From Microbotryomycetes sp. JL201 (Eukaryota > Basidiomycota > Microbotryomycetes): DNA of 64,000 bases. The position numbers and the translations under genes were made by a program. The stretch covers positions 162,476 through 226,475 of the forward strand of contig JAQYUZ010000026.1 in the NCBI GenBank assembly GCA_033819885.1, written 5' to 3'. This document shows positions 23,246-37,319 of the stretch, one piece after another (within the stretch, counting starts at the first letter, position 1; the number at the start of each line of letters is the position of its first letter). The notes below the pieces were generated by a model. It saw nothing but the letters and a program-made list of their open reading frames with translations. It did not search any database and was not told where the DNA came from.

Positions 23246-24232
23246 ATGGCCAACGTGGCGGCGGGACAGTTCAGGTTCGCGTCATTTTCGATCGTCAACC
23301 AAGTCTTCTTCCAGTCAACGCTCTCACTCGGCCTCGTCAATCTGAAGCCGCTCGTGCCGGGTCGTGAGCCCACCTGACGTCAGATCCGTTCCTTGATGCC
23401 AATGACAACTTATTTGCTTCTTTCAGATGTCCTCGTCATTCCGAAGCGCGTCGTGCCCCGGTTCAGGGACCTCACACCTGCCGAAGTGGCCGATCTGTTT
23501 GCGAGCACGCATCAAATATCTCTTGTGATCGAGAAAGAATATAAAGCTCAGTAAGGCGATGGTCCAAGTTGTTCAGCTCTGAATCTTGTGCACAGAGCTG
23601 CGAGAATGAGCCCATCACGAGTGGCAAGGCTCTGGTCTCAACATTCCCGGAGCTGTGGACATTAGTGGGGAAATGTCTATTGACCAGTTTTTCCTGCATG
23701 GCATAGGGCCCTGAACCTGGCAATCCAAGATGGACCTCTTGCCGGTGCGCTTCATCCGAAACCATTGGAGGTAGAATGCGTTGCTCACCGTCTAATCATG
23801 TGCAGGCCAATCTGTTCCACATGTACATGTGCACCTGATGTGAGCTCTGGATTGTTAGTGGTTTCGGGCTCGAGAAGCTCGCTTACGTCCAAGATTCAGC
23901 CCTCGAGTGGCAGGAGATTTCGAACCCACCGATGAGCGTAAGTGGATCTTGATATGCCTGTGAACAGAACGCTTACACCTTTCACAGTATACAACGCGCT
24001 CGAGGATGCCGATTTAGCGCAAGACTATCTCAAATTAGCCGCCGCGTCCCGTTACCGACCGACGCGAGCTGAGCGAAAGGCGCGCGAGAGGGAGGTATTT
24101 GGCGTCGACAATGACGATAGGATGCCAAGGAGCAAGCAAGAGATGAAGGAAGAGGCCCAAAAGTTGAGCCAACTATTCCCAGAAAGCAATAGAGGGACAT
24201 TTGTCGACAGCGACGGCGAAGAAAAGCTGTAG
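23246..24232 (+). CDS. HNT2: Fhit-type dinucleoside triphosphate hydrolase (HIT family)
   Basis: Cleaves diadenosine polyphosphates (Ap3A to AMP plus ADP). Six exons: 23246-23363, 23427-23550, 23707-23744, 23806-23839, 23900-23937 and 23988-24232; 597 nt, 198 aa, the normal family size. Every junction keeps phase and rebuilds the family: QVFFQSTLSLGLVNLKPL, PGHVLVIPKRVVPRF, LNLAIQDGPLAGQSV, then the catalytic His triad VPHVHVHLIPR and AGDFEPTDE. Three exons are only 34-38 nt. The end carries a Fhit-like helical tail and an acidic tip. Intron 1 contains TGACGTCA, probably by chance. Confidence 0.95.
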
Positions 24233-24322
24233 ATGATTTCGTAATACTAGGACACTGTGGAAATGGTGTAGGATACAACAACAGCCGTCTTCACAGGCGC
24301 GATCTCCAAACGCAAACCGGTT

Positions 24323-24815
24323 CTAGCTGTGGAAGAGCTCAAAAAGCTCTGAATCGTCTTCTCGTTTGAAAGACGTGGATATGCTTGGGTCTGCGAGAAT
24401 CCTGGTGCGCTCTCTGAGGCGATCCAGTTCGTCCCGGAGGTCATTGCCCTGTGCGCTCCGCTGCTGCGCCACAGATTGGTCGACGGAAGTCGCCACCGAG
24501 CCTGCACGAGATTGGTCTAGCTGAATGGCGCATAATATTGTCAGCCTACACTTTGACGTCCACAGCTGACGAGGTGAGCTCACATTGTGAGTATCCGGCG
24601 CTCGCTTGAGCTTGACGGGAGACATGGCGCCTGTGGTTCCATGACAGGTAAGAGCCGAGGTGCCTACTTTCGAACATTCATTGGTACGCACTCTCGTTGC
24701 GATTGGGATCGAGCTGCATCTTGCGGATGGTCGGCGGGATCGGACTTGGGGCGTCCGAGCGCAAGAACATCGATTGCTGCTTGTTGAGCGGAGTTCCAAG
24801 CTTGCCTTCCGACAT
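24323..24815 (-). CDS. Small charged orphan protein
   Basis: Exons 24692-24815, 24584-24630 and 24323-24520; 369 nt, 122 aa. Starts MSEGKLGTPLNKQQSMFLR, followed by a Pro-rich stretch, a short basic segment, and a C-terminal helix-forming part (LRDELDRLRERTRIL) ending in an acidic/Phe tip DDSELFELF. Introns are GT-AG and phase-consistent, which supports a real gene. I recognise no family. It is convergent with FHIT (90 bp) and divergent from BCK1. Confidence 0.65.
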
Positions 24816-25262
24816 GGCGTGGATAACTCGAGTAGGCGACGGTGGAAGGGGATGTCAAAGTGGAAGAGCAGAGCGCTCCGCACATCACACTTTTTGTTTT
24901 ATTCGGTTCGAAATCTGACAGCATATCCCATTCAAAAGCAGATTGAAAGAGGGAATCTACGTTACATGCACTGCCGATTGCCGACCGAGCAGCGACGGGA
25001 CTAAGTCGCCTGCGCGCCTTGACATCTCACGACAACCTTGGCAATCCATTCTGCACGCTCACACGGTGTACACGTGACGCGAAAGCGCAAAACGGAAGGC
25101 GCGCGTGAGTATTCTGGCGTGGTTATGCATCTCGGCCAGCAGCTCACTGACTCGACCGAGCACCGCCAGCCTGTCCCAACGTGTCCTTGCGACCACAGGG
25201 TTCTTGCACCGACAGGATTGCTGCCAATTCGTGAGGCAGGGGCTGGGAGGCACGAGCACGCC
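24816..25262. promoter_or_regulatory. Divergent intergenic region, orphan 24815 / BCK1
   Basis: 447 bp. The BCK1 frame stays open upstream to an ATG at 25038, so part of this stretch could be coding if that start is used; the amino-acid composition there looks non-coding. Confidence 0.45.
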
Positions 25263-28200
25263 ATGTCTGGCTCGCACAGGGCTAGACCGCCGCCAGACTC
25301 GGCCGCCGTGCGACCGCTGCCCGCGCCACAGCAGCACATGAAACCAACAGCTTCGTCCACGACGATTGCGTCTGCCGGGTCATTCAGTCCGCGCTTGAAC
25401 ACCGGATCTCATTCGACATATGGTCCACCCGCGCCTTCGTCTAGCTCACCGTCGTACGCGCCGTCACAGGATTGGCAAATGGCTTACAGACAACCTGAGC
25501 TAGTGAGAGATTCAGGTGGTCCTTACCATCGAGAGCCGTCGCCTGGACACCAACCTGTGAGTCGTATCCGTTGATCGCGGACGGGAGGCGCTTCGTTCGA
25601 ATGCTGACGCCGGAGTACTGCCTCGCAAGCTCGTGTCACCGTCGGCACGATCACGAAAGAGCTCCTCACCGTCGCCGGGGACCTCAACGGGTGCGTCATA
25701 CCCGCGTCATCCAGGGCCGCCGTCCCACGCCGCCAGCTTCTCGCATCGCAGCATCACATCGCCCGTCTCGAATTCGTCATCCTCCACCGGTGTGCGCTCT
25801 CCTGCCTCTCCCCCACTTCAAAGACGGCCACTGCCCGAGGGCGCTATCTGCATGGCCACGGTCGACCACGAGTCTCTCGTCGTGGTACCCATCGGAGGCA
25901 AGACTTCGCCCGAGGCGATCAAAGAAAGTATTTTTGGCAAGCTACACATCGCAGATGACGACTTTTTCCGGTTCAGACTGTGCCGTTCGAGCATTGGCGG
26001 CGATCCAGGCCAAGTCAGGGCTCTCGACGACGAACAGCTGTGGCGAGAATGTCAATCGGGCGATAGACAAACCGTAATTTACGCCAAGCAAATTATTGCC
26101 AACGAAGACAGCGCTGCCGACATTGACTTACCTGCGGGCATGTCGGCCGAGCGTATGCGACAAATGGTCAAAGACCGGGCAGCGAGAGACAGGGACACAG
26201 ATCCCCGAGCAGGAGACACAGGCTTGTCGTCGCCGACGTCATCGCACTCGCAGCAGCGCAAGTCGCCATCGCTGTCGTCAAGGTCAGACAAGTCGACCGG
26301 TGCAGGTGAATTTGGCGAGCGTGCGGACGGTCAGCGCTACTCGGGCTCGCTGCGCAGTGACAGGCCGTCATGGATTGCCCACAGCCGACGAGAAAGTTCT
26401 GGAGGGGGCAACAATTTGACGACGCCAGCACGAGATGAGCGTGTCCGGCACGAAGGCGAATACACGAGCTCGCCGCCGCTACATTCGGGATCTTCGCCTT
26501 CGCCGACGTTTTCGTTTGCCAAAGGACAGGCGCAAAATCAACCATCTGTCGTTGTCGGCCCATCAGGTCCAACCAGACGGCTGCCGCCACATCCACAAAT
26601 CCCGAACGATGGCGAGAATGACCGGTATAGAGCCAAGACCGCGCCGGCTGGCGTATTTCACCCGTCAAGTGGGGGCCCGCCTTTGCGGTCAGTTGCAGCT
26701 CAACCGCCACCTGTCGCACCGCGACCTTTACCGCCGACAGATCCTCGATCGACTTTGCCTCAATATCAACCGCTGGTAACGCAAACAGGCTCGACGTCCG
26801 CGCCTGTCTTTCACAACATTGCCCTACAAACTTCGCCATATCCATCATATCAGAAATCCCCGTCGCCTCACCTCGGATCACAGTCGACGTTTGCGTCCAG
26901 CAACGGAAAAACGCTGGCTACACCAAATACGCCCATGACGAGCAAAAGCGTCGACAATCTGCGCGGACAGTACGTCCAAGCCCCATCCGACCACGATTCG
27001 AGGCTCGGAGGACAGCGACCTCAGCCGCCACAACCGCCCAATATGCCTTATCCTGGCCCGGCAAGTGGCTTCCCTCAAGCTTTTGATCCGCGCGTAATGA
27101 ACACGCCTATATCACATGGTACGGCTGCGACAGGCTCGTCTGCGTACTATTCCTCGTCTTTGCCGCAGCCTCCGCCTCTGCACCCCCTTGTTGCGTCGCG
27201 ACATTCTTCACAGTCCTCGACACCCGTCCCGACGCCACCTCAGCCGCCTGTCGATGTGTGGAAGCTACCGCAGCCGCCGAGAAGGACGAGCGAACAGCAG
27301 CAGCAGTCGCAGCAGTCGCAACATCACTACTACAGCAATGCTCAACAGTCTTCTTGGAACGCCTACACTGGCCTGCCGCAGGTTGGCAATACCTCGCAGC
27401 GCATGCCCGACTTGTCGCGCCCGTTGAACTTGAAACCCGGCGAAACTCTGCAGTCTGCAGCTGGGCAGCGACCACGACGATTAAGTGACGTGCCGCCGTA
27501 CAAGACCGGTTCTGGACATTCGCGCGTGTCGGATCCTATCAGTCGCGACAATCTGTCCCCAGAGGTCGATACTGCGCAGCCCAGTCGGTTTGCGGATGGA
27601 AGAAGAGCAGCGAGCAGCAGTGCCGCCTTCGGGCTGTCCGGCGTGCCAAAGAGCTTGCAGCCCAGCAGAGATAGGGATTCAGGGTCTTCTTTTGCGTCTG
27701 CTCGCTCCGACAATTCGTTCTCGGCAGGGTCAATTGGCGCTTCACCGGCTCCTGAGCGCCGTCTGCAAGAAGCTTCGGCCCCGCCGAGCGACTACGAGCC
27801 AGGCGACTACCAAGGGTCCTCGACCACCGTCAAGTCATCCCTTCAGCGACAGTCGCGAACGCAAAGTCCGCCGTCGTCTGCCCGAAGCTCGACGACCGGC
27901 CCGATCACGCCTGCTCAAGACCAACCGCCCGTGGTCGTGCAACAGTTGGACGAGTTTGGCGATCCTATCGACGACGATGTCGGAACTTGGTTCCCAGTCA
28001 ACCAACCTGCAGGAAAATTGACCGAAGCAGCGTCGACTATGCGACGGCAGATGAGTGAGCCTGGACCAACACAGTTCGACGAGCCAAAGGACGGTTCAGG
28101 AACGGCCAGAGCGCACGAGTGGGCACACAGCATGCTCGAGCGACTTGGTTCCGTGTCATTGGACGGTGAGCGCACTCTGACGGGCAGAATCAGGGACCAA

Positions 28201-30571
28201 GTCGAAGCTGCCACAAAGGACCGACCGCACACTGCGCAAGGACTGCCAAAGCTTGACGAATTTGGCGATGATCCTGAAGAAGATTCGACTTATTTCCCCG
28301 GCTTCGGTCCGACCAAGCCGACGATGCCGAGCGAGTCGTCTGGCGCCCGATCTGGTGGCGTGTCGGCGCCCGACGCGATCAGCTCTCCCTCGACGGACCG
28401 CGGAAAAAGGCCAAACTTGAGGTTACAAATCGAGGATCATTCTCCGCGGCGTAACGGCAAGGCAGACACTGCTCGAAGTGGCAAGAGGTCCGTTTCCCCC
28501 CAAGCTGCTGCGAGCGACGTCCTTGCATCTCAGCGGAGAGCGGCAGCTGCGGGCGAACCCGGCGACTTCTCGACGCACATGTCGAGCCGCCGCCTCGAGT
28601 TTGCGGACAAGATTTGGGGCTCACAGTCGAGCGGCAAGAATCACAGCGGCATGTTGCTGGCATCGCCCGCGCCATCTCGCTCATCCGGTCGTCGCAATTC
28701 GTTTCGCGCTCGCGAGGATGACAATGATTGGGCGATCCGTCCAGCGGTCGAGACTGTCCTCGAGAATTTGGACGTGTACTTCCCGGACGTTGACCTCGAC
28801 AAGCCCGTGTTTGAGTTGCCCAGCACACCTGCGCCCTCGACGCCGTCGCCTAGCCGCGAGACGCAAGTTGCCTCGTCGACTCTTGGCTCGTCTGGCAAAG
28901 ATACATCGACGACCACGTCTCTGCCGCCGCCACCGAGGCGGTCTCTGCCGCCTGCGGTCTCACACTCCAGCGCAGCGAGCAACCTTGGTCACAAAAAGTC
29001 GATTCGCGTCGTTGCCCAAGATCGCAAACGGGCGATGCAGAAGGCAGGTCGTAACGTCGTCACAGCGGTATCTGGCATTGGGTCCAACTTGCTCCGCCGC
29101 AAGAGCACAAAATTGTTTGGCGCCCGGATTGAAGAAGTCACGTCTGCGCAGATGGGCAGACTCACACCGGGCACGATCAAAGAACACCCGGATGATGATC
29201 CTCAGAATTGTTAGTCGATTCAATCAGTTATTGAATTCCAACTAACCGATCATCTATTAGTTTCGTACAAATGGATCAAAGGAGACTTGATCGGCCGTGG
29301 CACGTTTGGGCACGTCTACATTGGCTTCAGCGTCAACACCGGCGAGACTATCGCCGTCAAGCAGGTCGAGTTGCCGAAGAGCCAGCACGACAAAGAAGAT
29401 CAGCGGATCAAGGGCATGGTGCAGTCGCTCAAGGCCGAAATCGAGCTGCTGAAGGATCTTGACCACCCGAACATTGTGCTGTACCTCGGTGCGTGTGAGA
29501 GACCGTTTGGAGCGGCTCGAGCTGACACATCCGGCGCAGGCATGGAGCAGACGCCCGAGCACTTGTCGATTTTCTTGGAGTACGTACCCGGTGGTTCGAT
29601 TGGCCGTATTGTGCGAACACATGGCAAGGTACGCCCTGTGAGATTTTCTCGACGACTCGCGACTCTAAACAGCCTTGCTGCAGTTCGAGGAGGACGTGAT
29701 CAAGTTCTTCACTGTTCAGATACTTGAAGGCCTCGAATACCTGCATTCACTCGGCATTCTGCACCGAGATATGAAAGCAGACAATATTCTGACAGATCAT
29801 GATGGCATGTGCAAGATTTCTGACTTTGGCACGTCCAAGAAGAGCGGTGAGTGACGACTGTTGCGTGCTCGGTCGTACTCTTCTCAGTTATTCTCTCGCA
29901 GCCGACATTTACAACAACAACGAGAACATGTCGATGCAAGGCTCGATCTTTTGGATGGCGCCTGAAGGTATGTGCGGGTGTGAGTGACCTCTGGATGACC
30001 GCTGAAATCTTTTCACCAGTCATTCACAACAAGAACCAAGGCTATTCTGCGAAAGCCGACATTTGGTCACTTGGCTGCATCTTGATTGAAATGTGGGCCG
30101 GCAGACGTCCATGGAGTGACGAAGAAGCCATTCAAGCAATGTTCAAGGTGCGCTAAAAGCTCTCAAAGCTAGTCCAGTTGAAAATTAAACCCAGCCTCTT
30201 TTGTAGCTTGGCGCCGAGCGTCTCGCCCCACCAGTCCCTCCGGATGTCACACTGTCAGAGCTTGGAGCAGAGTTTTTACATCAGTGTCTCGAGATGTACG
30301 TCATGTCTTGCGCCGCATTAGCGCCATTTTGCTGATCCGCGCGATGCAGCGATTCTGACCGGCGACCAAAGGCCCACGAACTCAAGCAGCACCGCTTCCT
30401 CGAGCTTGACGATGACTGGTCGTTTACCGAGACCAGCCTGTACAAGTGAGTTGCTTCCGCCCACACCCCGCTTGCTCTTGCTGATCGCCCTTGCTCAGAG
30501 TCATGGCCGACGAAGAGACTCGGCGGCGTTCGCTCGTCACGCCGCCACCTCAAGTTGCACTTTCTTCCTAA
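25263..30571 (+). CDS. BCK1: BCK1-like MAP kinase kinase kinase (cell-wall integrity pathway)
   Basis: Ser/Thr kinase expected to act below protein kinase C and phosphorylate MKK1/2-type MAPKKs. Nine exons: 25263-25556, 25630-29209, 29261-29628, 29684-29846, 29902-29967, 30020-30147, 30207-30295, 30350-30445, 30499-30571; 4857 nt, 1618 aa. A long low-complexity N-terminus contains a Ras-association-like region (about residues 175-260, [16 protein letters not shown] to VIYAKQ), then three acidic aromatic-Phe-Pro motifs near 870, 975 and 1147. The C-terminal kinase domain shows GRGTFGHVY (P-loop), AVKQVELP (Lys), HRDMKADN (catalytic loop), [16 protein letters not shown] and DIWSLGCI, as in the BCK1/NPK1 group. 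The kinase sits at the end, as in Bck1 and Mkh1. Start at 25263 is the most likely ATG; 25038 is an alternative. Confidence 0.94.
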
Positions 30572-30641
30572 TCAAATATTCGCGTAACCTTTACTTTTCC
30601 GTTCTTTCGCATTTTCAGCGTCCACCTCCCTTTTTCGGTAA

Positions 30642-31460
30642 TCAACTTGTCGTTTCCGGAATAAGTTTTCGCCAGATCATAAGCGGTCGCGAGAAACCTC
30701 CCTGAAGGCACGAAATTAGTGAAAGATTGTGAATTTGGCAGTAAAGCACTTGCTTCTTCTCGCGGGATCGTCGACAGCAATTGGAAGCCAACTGCTCGAA
30801 GCTCATTCTCGAAGGGCGGCCACATCTGTATGGATCTGCCGCCATGTGTCAGCAGGCTCAAGCAAATTCCGTTGCTCGGGCGTACTGAAACACTGGCCGT
30901 AAATTCTTGTTCTTGCGCGCCGCCTTTGCGTAATTCTCCCTCTCTTGCGGCTCGACGACGAGCGTGCCCCCGCTGGGCAGCACTCTGTACAACCTCTCAA
31001 ATAACTGTATCATGCCTTTGTCACCCGCGTGCAGGTGCAGCCACTTTGTTACGCTCAGTAGCAGGATCGTGTCCCACACTCCCGTCTCGATCGAGTCTTG
31101 CTGCATAAAGTCGGAGCACTGCCACATGATTCTTGCATCCGTTGTACGCTGCCGAGCCTGCTCCACTAGCATTGAATCAATGTCGATTCCTTTCGCTTTG
31201 ACAGCGCCACAATGTTCCACAGCCTCGACTGTCAGCTTGCCCGCGTTGCAGCCGAGGTCGAGTACGCTCTTGTTGACGAACAAGTCTTGCGGTAGTATTG
31301 ACAGTCTTGCGTCGGGCGTAGCTTGCTGGCGGTGAGCGTAATAGTTTCGATAGTTGCCGTGCTCAAGTTCACGGTGTCGCGCCCGGTCCCGAGCTGTATT
31401 CGTCACGGAAGAATTTGTTGCATCGCTTGGTAGTAATGAACATGTCTGCGCTTCTGTCAT
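30642..31460 (-). CDS. Bin3-type RNA 5'-phosphate methyltransferase (MePCE/Bmc1 family)
   Basis: Family members methylate the gamma-phosphate of small RNAs such as 7SK or U6. Exons 30894-31460, 30754-30825 and 30642-30701; 699 nt, 232 aa. Motifs: HGNYRNYYAHR (Bin3-specific entry), LDLGCNAGKLT (SAM site), GIDIDSMLVEQAR, LLLSVTKWLHLHAGDKG and GGTLVVEPQE. The last exon gives FSRPLMIWRK, the conserved Bin3 end, and is only reached in frame if the second intron (30702-30753, 52 nt) has a GC donor, GAA|GCAAGT. The neighbour BCK1 ends 70 bp away in convergent orientation. Confidence 0.9.
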
Positions 31461-31853
31461 TGAACGTCGAGCGCTCGGTCTTCGGCCAGCCCAAAGAGGT
31501 TGGCTACACGAAAGCTGTAAAGCAATACGAGCGGTTCGACGAGCCTGGTAATGCCTCTGTATGTCGCTGATGGGCTGTTGTCGGGTCGTGCAAGTGCAAA
31601 TGAATCGTTGAATTCGTGAGGGTGCTTTTGAACCGCCTCTGTCCTGCTTTTAACCCATTGTAGCCGCAATGTCCGACCACAAAGTCCATCGCTGAGTGAA
31701 TATAAGAAACTGAAACAACAGACAAGATTGTAGAACCTGCTTTGCGCGGATGCAAGCGAATATATTCGCCAGAGAAAGACAAAGAGACACAGCTCGCCAA
31801 TCTGATCTCACAGCCTGTTATTACAAGAACGCACATCTAAGTCGTCACTGATT
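31461..31853. promoter_or_regulatory. Intergenic: PUT2 3' side and methyltransferase promoter
   Basis: 393 bp between two minus-strand genes. It should hold the PUT2 3' UTR and terminator and the promoter of the Bin3-type gene. No specific element recognised. Confidence 0.45.
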
Positions 31854-33910
<2,057 letters not shown>

Positions 33911-34402
33911 GGTAGGCTTGGGAAGAGTTAAAAGAAAAGAAGCGTCGCGATCGCGCGCGAGAGCAAAATCCGATCCGCAGCTCGGCAAACGTCGGCTCCA
34001 GAGACGAGCGCCCCGAGCGTCGGCACGTGACCATGTGTCTAAAGTTTTGGCAACAATGAATGTCACAGACCTACACAGCTCGAAAACGCTATCATATGTA
34101 TATCAAAGTCTCCTAAATTTTCTTTCCTGCATGGGCGACGAAGTCAGAGACACAGCGAAGTGTGTGTCTTTGGCAGGCGGCGATGGCGTCGGCGGAGTGG
34201 TCAGAAGAGGTGCTGTGGCAAAATTCGAATTCGTCTCAGTTCTGCTGTCGTGCATCTCAAGCGAGGGCAGACTCACAGTATGCGCCGCGCTCAGTCACGG
34301 CTTGCCTCAACAGCATAACTGGTGTCCTCCGGATCCGCTTGAATGCAGCTACCGTGATCGCGAGCACCTGATGAGCCGAAGGTCAAATAAGATTCTCCAA
34401 GT
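33911..34402. promoter_or_regulatory. PUT2 upstream region
   Basis: 492 bp between PUT2 and the arylsulfotransferase-like gene, both on the minus strand. One frame is open across much of it on the plus strand but shows no conserved motif. No Put3-like site could be assigned. Confidence 0.4.
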
Positions 34403-36837
34403 TTAGCAATCGTTGCCGCTCACCAAGAGGAGTGCAGCGTGTAGGCGGTGGTCTCGCTTGACATCCGACAAGATAACATCCTGACAGGTCATGGTGGCGC
34501 CTACGCTACTCCTATCATCAAACTGTCTCGTTTCAGAGACGGCCAAACATTTGCCCTGTACGCACAATGTCAAATTGCGGTTCAAGCGGACGCATCACCG
34601 GGGCTCACGCGACTGTCAACGGCCACTGCCGCAAAGTAGTCGAACCCGTGCGGGAGTTGGAGCGTTGTCTCGAAACCGGTGCGCCTCTCGCGCTCGATCG
34701 TGTGCAATCCTGAGCGGCTCTTGCCCCCTACTACATGCCAGGACGCCACCTCGGTGGCACCGTTCCAGCTGACATGGGCACGGTCGCTACGGACATCGTC
34801 AAGGACGAACGACGGGAGAGTCTGGGGTTTGCCGATCCACCGATGCTGCAACGAATCGTCAGCAGAAAATCCGGAGAGTTCAAGCTGTTGGCTCACCTTG
34901 GTGGTCCTGTAGGAATGTAAAGAGGAGCCTTCCGGGCCGAGCTGCACGTTGTGTATCATGGTGCCGTTGGCAAGAAATTCGGAGAAGTACGGCACGATTC
35001 CCCAGCCAACAACAACGTTGCCATTGGACAAGACCTGGAACCGCCTTTGTGAGCTTCATGTGCTTGGCCATTGCTGTGCTTGCACTCGCCTGCATCGATC
35101 CTTCGCTCGGCGCGACATGCTTGAAGCTCGCCAGGAATTCTTGCTTGAGATGCACCTTCATAGTAGTGCGATCGACATCGAGAATCATCCCACGAGCTTC
35201 ACCCTCGCGCTGTTCATACCTGGTCGGGATTTCGCGCTCAGCATCACCGTTGCATATTGCACGGGATAACTCCTTACTGATTCGCCTCGTTGTTGAATAG
35301 CGTGATTTGAAAGTGATCATCGGTGCCTTTGCCTATGATGTTGGCATCGTGTTGCGAAAAAAAAGTGGCGTTGTCGTCCACTTTAAAGTCTGACAATTTG
35401 CCTCCTAACCGCCACAGCAGCTCGCCACTCTTGCCGTCGATATAATACAAGGTTGAAGGACCTCGCATGCCAATCAGATAGTTCCCGGCGTCGTCCTTTT
35501 TCACACTGCGTGCAGAGAAGCGTGAGTGAGGCTTTTGGGCTTGGAACCGGTGGGGTGCTCACGAGTTGAGATGAGCGCTGCAGAGGAGGATTGGAGTCAG
35601 CCTCTGATCAAGAAGTATGGTCGAACTCCATACTCACTAGTCGAAGGCTGCGCAGCGCACCAAGAACGTAGAGTCAGCCGTCGATACGGGGGTCAAACAT
35701 TATCACACTCACCAGCATCCTCGTTCTCGCCGGTTTGCCCATCGCGGAGAGTGTAACCCGTTTCCTTGATTTGTACGTGGTCTTTGATTTTCCACTCGAA
35801 CAAGAGCTCGCCCGTCTCGATGTCGACTTCTTGAACGATACAGGTCCAAACCCAGCCCTCGTTCGCTCCACCAACGTCACTCAAGTTTTGCTTGGCCTTT
35901 GTCCAGTATTCGATCACTGCTGTATCGTCTTTCGTGATTTGGAACTGTCAAGTGAGTGGTTGCATGCAGTGTCAGGGGCTGTCGGCCGCATTCGCAAGGA
36001 ATGTCTCAGGCAGTCTCACATCGTGCGGATCAGTCTGCAACCGAGGATCAACCGGAAGCCGTTAGAGTGGGCCCTGAGCTTCGTTCTCACCCGGCGATGC
36101 TCACCATGTTTCTGGTTGTATTTTGCGCTTCCACTGGTTTCAGGTACGAGTAAGCGAGGAGGTTACCCTGACAGGCACACATTAGCTCACCAGTGGCAAC
36201 AAGCGTGTATGTGTTGTCATAAATTTGCCATTGTCCGTTGCCGTAGCCTGGCCACTCTTCCGTGCCTGCACATTGCTACTTGAGCTGTAGGTCACGTGAC
36301 ATTTCTGACACTGCGACGAACCCGTGTACCATGCCAGCACATCCTGACCCTTGTATTTGTGTTTTCTTTTCCAGTCCCGATAGAGTCAGTCAATGTCCAC
36401 TTTGATCTTCTACGTTTACCGCCGACTGACCGGAAATTGAGCACGTTGCCTTTTCGCCCATGCCATACGAGTTCGCCCTCGTCATCGTAAATATATGGGG
36501 CAGGATCATGCGCATCGCGGCCTCTTGCTCCTACGAATGTGTACCATTCGCGCTCGTCCAGCCCGCCTTCCTTGCTGAATAGAATGTTGCTGCGCAGGGA
36601 TGATCGCCGCCGTCGACTGCTGGCGCTTCTGTGCTCGAGCACGTTGAGCGCAGGCGGCCTGACAGACGACGAGTGGAATTGTTGAGCTGGTGAATTACCA
36701 AGAGCGCCGCTCTCGTACAGTTCGGCTAGCTGTGCGTCGTTGTATCGCGAGAATGAGGCGCCAGACGTCGTCGTCGCGAAACTGGCCAGCAGCAACGCGG
36801 CCACCCAAGCCGACAGGCAACTGTTCCGCGTCACCAT
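34403..36837 (-). CDS. Secreted arylsulfotransferase (ASST)-like protein with microexons
   Basis: Fungal ASST/PQQ-like beta-propeller family; catalytic activity in fungi is not established. Thirteen exons: 36431-36837, 36322-36365, 36191-36265, 36105-36133, 36020-36034, 35713-35944, 35638-35647, 35563-35577, 35278-35505, 35090-35219, 34897-35034, 34609-34845, 34403-34555; 1713 nt, 570 aa. The sum is a multiple of three and each join restores family blocks: IYDDEGELVWHG, YKGQDVLAWYTG, DPHDFQITKDDTAVIEYW, FDYAHLNSVKKDDAGNYL, LGGKLSDFKVD, SQHDANI, GSMQVLSNGNVVVGWG and SWNGATEVASW. The N-terminus (VAALLLASFATTTSGA) is a signal peptide. Three exons are 10, 15 and 15 nt. The intron 35035-35089 has a GC donor (CAG|GCGAGT). 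The last 40 residues are less certain. Confidence 0.88.
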
Positions 36838-37319
36838 CCCTGTGCGAGCACACCAGAGCACTCAGAGAACTGAATGAGAAAGCAAAGAGCTGCCGTCGTC
36901 GTCGTCTCGTCGTCAGAATTCGAAAAGAAGCTTCGCTCTGATCGTCGAACCCGAATCAGGCTGGCCCTCACTCAAGATCACCTTGGTCTCACATCGAGCG
37001 AAACTGGCAAGTTTTTCTTTTGGTTTACAGATGTGCGGGACGCGCTCGCAAAAAATACACATCATCAAGGTAATGGGTGAGAAATCGCTCTCTCTTCATG
37101 CATCTTTCTTCCTTACACTTCGGTGCTAGTTCGAGAGGCTGGTGCGTGAAGAGCCAGCGAAATACCAAGGATAATCCGAGAAGAGCCAACGCAATGTGAA
37201 ATCAGATTTGACGAAATGCTCTAGATTGCGCAAACATGTATAGAACAAGAACGCATCCGGTACGTGTCGTGCTAGCCAATCGTTCTCGCTGCCCGCATCC
37301 TGCCTCGTGAAGCGCGCGA
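36838..37319. promoter_or_regulatory. Intergenic: ERJ5 3' side, ASST-like promoter
   Basis: 482 bp between two minus-strand genes. No gene-like frame with splice support; no known element recognised. Confidence 0.4.

Noticed and set aside
23375-23382. TGACGTCA palindrome (also at 38165-38172)
   Set aside because: Perfect CRE-like sites, but both lie inside introns of FHIT and ERJ5 rather than in promoters; probably chance.
31504-31836. Minus-strand open frame between PUT2 and the methyltransferase
   Set aside because: Composition is not protein-like and no conserved motif is present; it falls in the UTR/promoter interval.
34079-34406. Plus-strand open frame upstream of PUT2
   Set aside because: No motif, no splice support; lies in the promoter region.
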